Of a DNA stretch of 11,611 bases, positions 7,022 to 11,611 are shown one piece after another. How positions within the stretch are numbered: position 1 is the first letter of the stretch; the number at the start of each line of letters is the position of its first letter. Source of the DNA: an uncultured Spirochaetales bacterium (GTDB lineage: Bacteria > UBP6 > UBA1177); assembly GCA_902780365.1 (NCBI GenBank), contig CACZFE010000037.1:1-11611 (forward strand), in the 5' to 3' direction. Position numbers and translations under genes: made by a program. Under the pieces are notes generated by a model, which was not told the DNA's origin, ran no database searches, and saw only the letters and a list, made by a program, of their open reading frames with translations.

Positions 7022-8475
7022 TTATCCACCCCTGTAAATTCATTTATATCTTCGATCTTCATATTGTAATCGTAAATCGCCTTGATGTATTCCTGTTCGT
7101 TTTCAAAAAACGCCTTCACAGCGTCGATCAGGTCTTTCGTGCCGGTAGTCATTCCCGATTCATAGTTTGCGTATTCGGTCGTCATCATCCCTTTTGTGGT
7201 TTTCCTGATCGTTTTAAGGTGCGAGATATGCGAATCCAACGCCTTGAGATCATTATATTTTTTATGAATCTGCAAAGAGACGTTCTGCTCAGCGAAGAAT
7301 GCCTGCGCCTTCATGTAGTTCCATTCGGCTTTAGCTTTCTGTATCTTCCTCACCTGCTCCATTATGTTCAGATCGAAGACAAGTCCGATGCCGATTTCAC
7401 CGTCGTAGCCGTTGTAAGGGCTGTTCGCCTCGGGATAATACTTCTCATCGACCGAACTCGTGTATCTGAACGAATAAGAACCGGATATTCCGAAATTCGG
7501 GAGTGTGCGTCTGACCTCAAGTCTGTAAAGATTTTCATAGACGGCAAGTCCTTTGCGCATATACGCAGAATAAGGACTGTTCTGCTTCATAAAATCGACA
7601 AGTTCCGGCATTTCTCTGGAAAATTCCTGTTTTGTCATCTCCTTGTCGGCAAAAGCCCAGTTTTCACCCAGAACTTCGGTGATCAGCGATTTGAGCGTGT
7701 CCGTCTGGAAAAGCAGTCTGTCGTATAAATACTGGATTTTTTCCTTTTCGATCAGCAGTTTGTTGAGATCCTTCTGCGTTACGCCCTCTTTTTCTTCGTA
7801 GAGCATATCCCGGATCTTCTCTTCGACTTTGTCGAGTTCCTTCATCGCAGGCTCCATTATATCAATGTAGCTCTGCGCCATAACCCATGACCAGTAGATT
7901 GTAGCAGCCTCTTTTTTCAATTTGATATCAGCTATTTTCGATTCTGCTTTTCTAAGTTCAATCTGCGCCCAGGCAGCGCGTTTCGCCTTTGTGACCTTAC
8001 CGAAAGTGTAGATCGGAAGTATGAATTCCGCTCTTGTTCTTATTGCTATACCCCAGTCTTCCGTATAGTATTTGTGCCATTTTCTCTCTTTGAATTCCGG
8101 CAGACCGTCGCCGTCTTCATCAGGAAGCAGTTCGGACTGTTCGTAAACATACTTCGGGTGAGGCCCTATACCAGTCATCAGTTTTATGGTCGGGAACATC
8201 TGAGCTATGACGTAATCGTAATCGGCTTCAGCCATCTGGACTTTATATTTTGAAGCCTCTCCGAGACCGGTTTTCGTTATGAATTTCTCAATAAATTCCT
8301 CTTTTGTGTAAACGGTCGGAGCAGCAGTATTTGCAGATTTATTGATATTTTCAGAAGTTTTTTCCTCTTCAGCCGCCTCTGCCGAAAGAAAAAAGAATGC
8401 AAATATTATAAAAAAAGAAAGGAGCGCCCTTTTAAAAGACGCTCCCGAAAATGTAGAATCACAAAAATTGCTCAT
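7018..8475 (-). CDS. TolC-family outer membrane efflux protein
   Basis: The 485-residue product fits TolC-type outer-membrane channel subunits in length and form. It has a signal peptide (basic residues near 15-16, hydrophobic 17-31, cut near 34-35), then long helical stretches (about 160-270 and 375-470) rich in Ala, Lys and Glu. The motif PIYTFGKVTKAKRAA (154-168) matches the family's first barrel-helix junction, and GIGLVFDLNIMEQVRK (362-377) the second. An insertion at 119-130 has an EF-hand-like pattern, with Asp119, Asp121, Asp123, Gly124 and Glu130. The start at 8475 is the only in-frame ATG before the signal peptide. It lies 6 nt after tsf and in the same frame, with a poor ribosome binding site. 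The first 25 codons contain the tsf terminator. Coupling to the MlaC-like gene suggests an envelope lipid or export role, but no inner-membrane pump is present. Confidence 0.85.
   Translation of the reverse strand: MSNFCDSTFSGASFKRALLSFFIIFAFFFLSAEAAEEEKTSENINKSANTAAPTVYTKEEFIEKFITKTGLGEASKYKVQMAEADYDYVIAQMFPTIKLMTGIGPHPKYVYEQSELLPDEDGDGLPEFKERKWHKYYTEDWGIAIRTRAEFILPIYTFGKVTKAKRAAWAQIELRKAESKIADIKLKKEAATIYWSWVMAQSYIDIMEPAMKELDKVEEKIRDMLYEEKEGVTQKDLNKLLIEKEKIQYLYDRLLFQTDTLKSLITEVLGENWAFADKEMTKQEFSREMPELVDFMKQNSPYSAYMRKGLAVYENLYRLEVRRTLPNFGISGSYSFRYTSSVDEKYYPEANSPYNGYDGEIGIGLVFDLNIMEQVRKIQKAKAEWNYMKAQAFFAEQNVSLQIHKKYNDLKALDSHISHLKTIRKTTKGMMTTEYANYESGMTTGTKDLIDAVKAFFENEQEYIKAIYDYNMKIEDINEFTGVDK
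8402..8446 (-). terminator. Strong intrinsic terminator of rpsB-tsf inside the TolC-like reading frame
   Basis: On the - strand GGAGCG (8445-8440) pairs with CGCTCC (8426-8421). The stem continues inward through U-G, C-G, U-G and two U-A pairs to a 3-nt loop. The RNA then runs into UUUC plus a run of seven U (8420-8410). This is a textbook Rho-independent terminator 36 nt after the tsf stop. It encodes residues 11 to about 23 of the TolC-like protein, just where its signal peptide begins. It may work as a full terminator for tsf or as an attenuator of the downstream operon. Confidence 0.85.
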
Positions 8476-8481
8476 GAAAAA

Positions 8482-9402
8482 TTATTTCATCTGAGCTGCA
8501 ACTTCTTCCGCGAAATTTTCTACTTTCTTTTCAATGCCTTCACCGAGTTCAAAACGGTTGAAGCGGACAACTTTAAGGTCACAGCCGACTTTCTTGCCTG
8601 TTTCTTTGATATAATCTTTAATCTTAAGGTCGCTGTTCATAACGAAAACCTGCTCGAGAAGAGTGTTTTCCGATACGAATTTCTGTATTTTTCCTTCAAC
8701 GATCTTTTCAGCAACAGCCTGCGGTTTTCCCATTTCGAGAACCTGTGCGAGGAAAGCGTGCTTTTCGGAAGCAAGTTTATCCTGCGGGAAAGACTCTACA
8801 TCGATGCAGTCAGGACGCATCGAAGCGATCTGCATAGCGATTCCGTCAGCCATTTCGATAACTTCCGGTTTTGTCGTGCATTCAGCGCAGCAAGCTTTGA
8901 TCTCAAGCATAACGCCGATCTTTCCGCCCATGTGAATGTAAGAGTGGATGAAAGAATTTTCGCCTGCTTCGTATTTTACGAATCTTCTCGGTCTGATGTT
9001 TTCGCCGATGACTGCAACAGCTTCTTTCGTCATGGTCTCAACTTCTGCATTGTAGAAGTTTTCTTCCATAGAAACGACCTGATTTTCCTCTTTCGCGTTC
9101 TTTGCAAAGTAGTCGAGCATGGTCTTCGAAAGAGCTTTGAAACCGTCGCTTTTTGCAGCGAAGTCTGTTTCGCAGTTGAGTTCGAGCATAAGGCCTTTGT
9201 TTCCTTCGATGGAAATGAGAACAGCACCTTCAGCTGCTACTCTGTCAGCCTTTTTAGCCGCTTTCGCGATGCCTTTATCTTTAAGGATCTGCATAGCAGC
9301 GTCGATGTCGCCGTTAGCTTCCATGAGGGCTTTTTTGCAGTCCATCATTCCTACGCCGCTTTTCTCTCTGAGTTCTTTAACCAATCCTGCAGTAATTTCC
9401 AT
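8482..9402 (-). CDS. tsf: Translation elongation factor Ts
   Basis: EF-Ts exchanges GDP for GTP on EF-Tu during protein synthesis. The 306-residue product has the N-terminal UBA-like region with LREKSGVGMMDCKKAL (11-26) and the second signature ELNCETDFAAKSD (74-86), with the TDF that contacts EF-Tu. The residue after TDF is Ala, where Val is usual, a mild change. Two core repeats follow, the second with a cysteine cluster CCAEC. The length is a little above the E. coli protein. A perfect AGGAGG (9408-9413) lies 5 nt before the ATG and overlaps the rpsB stop. The gene is 9 nt after rpsB, which is the near-universal order, and is followed by the intrinsic terminator. Confidence 0.97.
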   Translation of the reverse strand: MEITAGLVKELREKSGVGMMDCKKALMEANGDIDAAMQILKDKGIAKAAKKADRVAAEGAVLISIEGNKGLMLELNCETDFAAKSDGFKALSKTMLDYFAKNAKEENQVVSMEENFYNAEVETMTKEAVAVIGENIRPRRFVKYEAGENSFIHSYIHMGGKIGVMLEIKACCAECTTKPEVIEMADGIAMQIASMRPDCIDVESFPQDKLASEKHAFLAQVLEMGKPQAVAEKIVEGKIQKFVSENTLLEQVFVMNSDLKIKDYIKETGKKVGCDLKVVRFNRFELGEGIEKKVENFAEEVAAQMK

Positions 9403-9411
9403 AAGTTCCTC

Positions 9412-10242
9412 CTATTCTTTTTCTGCTGCTTCTTCAGCCGGTTCTTCTTCGGCTTCAGCAGTCTGGATTCTTTTAACTCTGACCTTTCTGCCTGCAACAC
9501 TTCTTGTTTCGCCTCTTGCCGGTCTTTCTTTCTTGTCTTTCTGCTCGGTAGCGATCTTCTGTTTGTAGATGTCAAGACCTTCGAGATAAGCGTCAACGAT
9601 GTCGGAAGTTACAAGCGAAATGCAGCGCATTCCGTCGTCGTTTGCAGGAATGAGGTAGTCGATACCGTCAGGATTTCCGTTTGTATCGATCATTGCGATT
9701 ATCGGAATACCGAGTTTCTGAGCTTCGTGAACTGCAAGATGCTCTTTCATCGGGTCAACGACGAACATAGCGCCCGGCATTTTGTCCATTTTCATAACGC
9801 CTGCAAGGTTCTTCTCGAGTTTATCTTTTCTTTTCTCGATGTCAGCAAGCTCTTTTTTCTTGTACATTCTTCTCTTTTCGGTGGTAAGGATCTCTTCAAA
9901 CTTCTGGAACTTCTTGACCGACTGGTTGATTGTTACGAAATTCGTGAGCATTCCGCCGAGCCAACGGTAGTTTACATAGGGAACTTCCGCTCTTTCAGCT
10001 TCCTGTTTGATGACTTCCTGAGCCTGTCTTTTCGTTCCGACAAGGAAGATCATTTCGCCAGCCATTCCGAGCTGTTTTACGAAATTTTTGGCGTCTTCGA
10101 TGAGTTCCATCGTCTTCTGAAGGTTGATGATGTGGATGTTGTTGCGCTCCGTGAAAATGTAAGGAGCCATTTTGGGATTCCATTTCTGCTTCTGGTGTCC
10201 GAAGTGAGCACCGGCTTTAAGCATTTCTCTTAATTCAGGCAT
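9412..10242 (-). CDS. rpsB: 30S ribosomal protein S2
   Basis: S2 is a small-subunit ribosomal protein, needed for binding S1 and for initiation. The 276-residue product starts MPELREMLKAGAHFGHQKQKW and shows the S2 signatures LKAGAHFGH and PGAMFVVDPMKEHLAVHEA, as well as VNYRWLGGMLTN. The core ends near residue 225. A charged tail of about 50 residues follows, first basic, then ending in a Glu/Ala-rich acidic run, as is common in many bacteria. The ATG at 10242 is chosen over an in-frame TTG at 10254 because that TTG overlaps the Shine-Dalgarno sequence GGAGGA. It is cotranscribed with tsf from its own promoter and is likely autoregulated through the leader. Confidence 0.97.
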   Translation of the reverse strand: MPELREMLKAGAHFGHQKQKWNPKMAPYIFTERNNIHIINLQKTMELIEDAKNFVKQLGMAGEMIFLVGTKRQAQEVIKQEAERAEVPYVNYRWLGGMLTNFVTINQSVKKFQKFEEILTTEKRRMYKKKELADIEKRKDKLEKNLAGVMKMDKMPGAMFVVDPMKEHLAVHEAQKLGIPIIAMIDTNGNPDGIDYLIPANDDGMRCISLVTSDIVDAYLEGLDIYKQKIATEQKDKKERPARGETRSVAGRKVRVKRIQTAEAEEEPAEEAAEKE

Positions 10243-10246
10243 TTTT

Positions 10247-10252
10247 TCCTCC
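10247..10252 (-). promoter_or_regulatory. rpsB ribosome binding site
   Basis: GGAGGA sits 4 nt before the ATG at 10242. It decides the start of rpsB and rules out the upstream TTG (10252-10254), which shares bases with this site. Confidence 0.85.
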
Positions 10253-10346
10253 AAGAATTACCTGTTAATAATCTTCCCTCCGCATCCCGCTCACTCTCAA
10301 ACAAGAGACAGGCACGGGACAAACGCACGGAGGTGCTTCAAAAAAA
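10253..10346 (-). promoter_or_regulatory. Structured rpsB mRNA leader, candidate S2 autoregulatory element
   Basis: The leader of about 100 nt can fold into a nested stem. CCUCCG (10333-10328) pairs with CGGAGG (10282-10277), UCCCG (10319-10315 on the - strand) pairs with CGGGA (10289-10285), and a short UCUC/GAGA hairpin (10308-10305 and 10298-10295) with a 6-nt loop forms the tip. The CCUCC of the outer stem could instead pair with the true ribosome binding site GGAGG near 10248-10252. S2 is known to repress rpsB-tsf translation through its leader in E. coli. Whether this leader belongs to a described S2 family cannot be told by eye. Confidence 0.55.
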
Positions 10347-10352
10347 CGCGCG

Positions 10353-10380
10353 ATTTTACACTTAAATATTTTAAAGTCAA
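10353..10380 (-). promoter_or_regulatory. rpsB-tsf promoter
   Basis: On the - strand TTGACT (10380-10375), a 16-bp A/T-rich spacer and TAAAAT (10358-10353) make a strong sigma-70-type promoter. Transcription would start near 10346, leaving a leader of about 104 nt. The -35 lies only about 33 bp after the gltX stop, and no terminator for gltX is visible between them. Confidence 0.75.
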
Positions 10381-10413
10381 TATAAATCGTGATTTGTGTA
10401 AGGAAATTATGCG

Positions 10414-11611
10414 TTAAGCCTGGGATTTCTGAAGGAGTTCGATCCCCTTCTCTATTCTCTGAAGCGAATCCTCTTTGCCGATTATGGCCGCGATGTCGCT
10501 TCCGCCGCCGGGGGTGAGTTCCTTCCCGCTGAGTGCGACGCGCATCGACCAGAGCAGGACTTTCTTGTTGATCCCCGCTTTTTCGGCGATATCTACGACT
10601 TTGTAGTAAAGTTTCTCGTGGTCCCAGTCCTCGAATTTCTCGAGTTCCGGCTTGAGGAGAAGCAGTGCCTGAAGTGAATTTTCCTTGTCGGTCTTCATCT
10701 TTTTGTTGACGTAAAGTTCTGCCGAGTATTCAGGCAGTTTGTCGACAAAATCGAGCTGCGGGATCACGTCGCTGAAGTACTCAGTTCTCTTGTGAAGCCC
10801 TGCGGCGATAACGTCGAAGTTGACATCGTCGCGTTTTACAGCCTGCTTGATGAAAGGCATCGCGTGCTTCAAAAACTCGTCCTGCGACATTGCGCGGATG
10901 TATTCGCTGTTGAGCCAGCGAAGTTTTACTTCGTCGAAAATAGCGGGCGATTTGCCTATTCCGCTGATGTCGAAAGCCTCGATAAGTTCAGGCAGTGTGA
11001 AGATTTCGCGGTCGTTCCCCGGGTTCCAGCCCAGAAGCGCGACATAGTTCAGAAGCGCGTCCTTGAGGCAGCCTTTGTTGATGAAATCGGCATAACTTGC
11101 GTCTCCGTCACGCTTCGAAAGCTTTCTCTGCGCGTCTCTCATAACGGGCGAAACGTGGACATAATGCGGCTTTTCCCAGCCGAAAGCGTCGTAAAGCAGG
11201 TTGTATTTCGGAGTCGAGATCAGGTATTCGCTTCCGCGGACGACGTGGTACGTTTGCGAAGTTGTAAGTCGGATAACCATCTGATTTTATTAAGATAAGA
11301 TCATCCATCGTCGAATTTTCGACTTCGATGTCGCCGTAAACCTCGTCGTGGAACGAAGTTGTTCCCGAATCGGGCATTTTCTGTCTGATAACATAAGGGA
11401 TTCCCGCGTCGAGATTTTTCTGGATCTCTTCTTTCGAAAGGCTGAGGCAGTGTCTGTCGTATTTCGTCTGCTCATGATTTTCCTCGCAGTGCTTTCTGAG
11501 GTCGTCAAGACGCTCTTTTGTGCAGAAGCAGCGGTAAGCATACCCTTTTTCGATAAGCTCTTCGGCATATTTCATATAAATTCCGGCAGCCATTCTCTCG
11601 CTCTGGACATA
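10414..11611 (-). pseudogene. gltX: Glutamyl-tRNA synthetase, 5' end outside window, broken by a small deletion
   Basis: GluRS charges tRNA-Glu with glutamate. The frame open at 11611 reads YVQSERMAAGIYMKYAEEL and continues to LIKSDGYPTYNFANV, all typical of the catalytic domain. After codon GTA (11251-11249) it leaves the family sequence and runs in a wrong frame to a stop at 11108. The other frame resumes at CAC (11247) with HVVRGSEYLISTPKYN and continues intact through KLSKRDGDAS (the KMSKS-type loop) and the anticodon-binding domain to the TAA at 10414. Relatives read YNFANVVDDHLMGITHVVRG here, so about nine residues (VDDHLMGIT) and 26 nt are missing. The internal ATG at 11280 has no ribosome binding site. 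Both halves are otherwise well conserved. I infer a recent loss or an assembly error. GluRS is normally essential, so a second copy would be expected if the break is real. Confidence 0.88.

Noticed and set aside
8758..10233. 491-codon open frame on the + strand over tsf and rpsB
   Set aside because: It lies opposite two certain housekeeping genes, is rich in Phe, Ser and Val as expected from antisense of biased codons, and shows no known motif or ribosome binding site.
10243..10254. Upstream TTG start for rpsB
   Set aside because: The TTG overlaps the Shine-Dalgarno sequence GGAGGA of the ATG at 10242, and S2 proteins normally begin near this ATG.
11108..11280. Programmed ribosomal frameshift in gltX
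   Set aside because: There is no slippery sequence, and nine conserved residues are missing at the junction, so a shift could not restore the protein.

Overview
The window comes from a diderm (Gram-negative) bacterium that can grow without oxygen. The evidence is a TolC-type outer-membrane protein, an MlaC-type periplasmic lipid carrier and an oxygen-sensitive class III ribonucleotide reductase. Base composition is moderate and Shine-Dalgarno sites are clear on the highly expressed genes. I cannot name a phylum. The GluRS resembles those of gut clostridia, while the envelope genes are diderm. No mobile element, CRISPR array, tRNA or rRNA was seen.

Left part, + strand (1-2936): the 3' end of lepB (signal peptidase I) and its probable terminator, followed by nrdD. 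The nrdD promoter overlaps two NrdR-like operator boxes 32 bp apart, which is the classic arrangement for the deoxyribonucleotide repressor NrdR. The NrdD protein has an ATP-cone at its N-terminus, a zinc site and glycyl-radical site, and an unusual fused CPNC redoxin domain at its C-terminus that may act as a built-in reductant. No activase gene (nrdG) lies beside it.

Right part, - strand (11611 down to 3061), in transcription order: gltX (5' end outside the window and apparently broken by a deletion of about 26 nt), rpsB with its own promoter and a structured leader, tsf, a strong intrinsic terminator, then a tightly packed run of TolC-like, MlaC-like, queH, a DUF6141-like two-TM protein and a maltose-type ABC transporter protein. 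Gaps in this run are 3-8 nt, with one 4-nt ATGA overlap. The last gene fuses the substrate-binding protein to the MalF-type permease in one 731-residue chain, and no MalG or ATPase partner follows it; nrdD converges on it instead.

The most unusual points are: (1) the tsf terminator hairpin and its U-tract lie inside the signal-peptide codons of the TolC-like gene, so ribosomes starting that gene would run over the terminator; (2) the MalE-MalF fusion without partners; (3) the NrdD-redoxin fusion under NrdR-type operators; (4) the gltX deletion, which removes about nine residues of the conserved catalytic core; (5) the rpsB leader, where one CCUCC can pair with either of two GGAGG segments, including the real ribosome binding site. 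Most of the rest is ordinary housekeeping.
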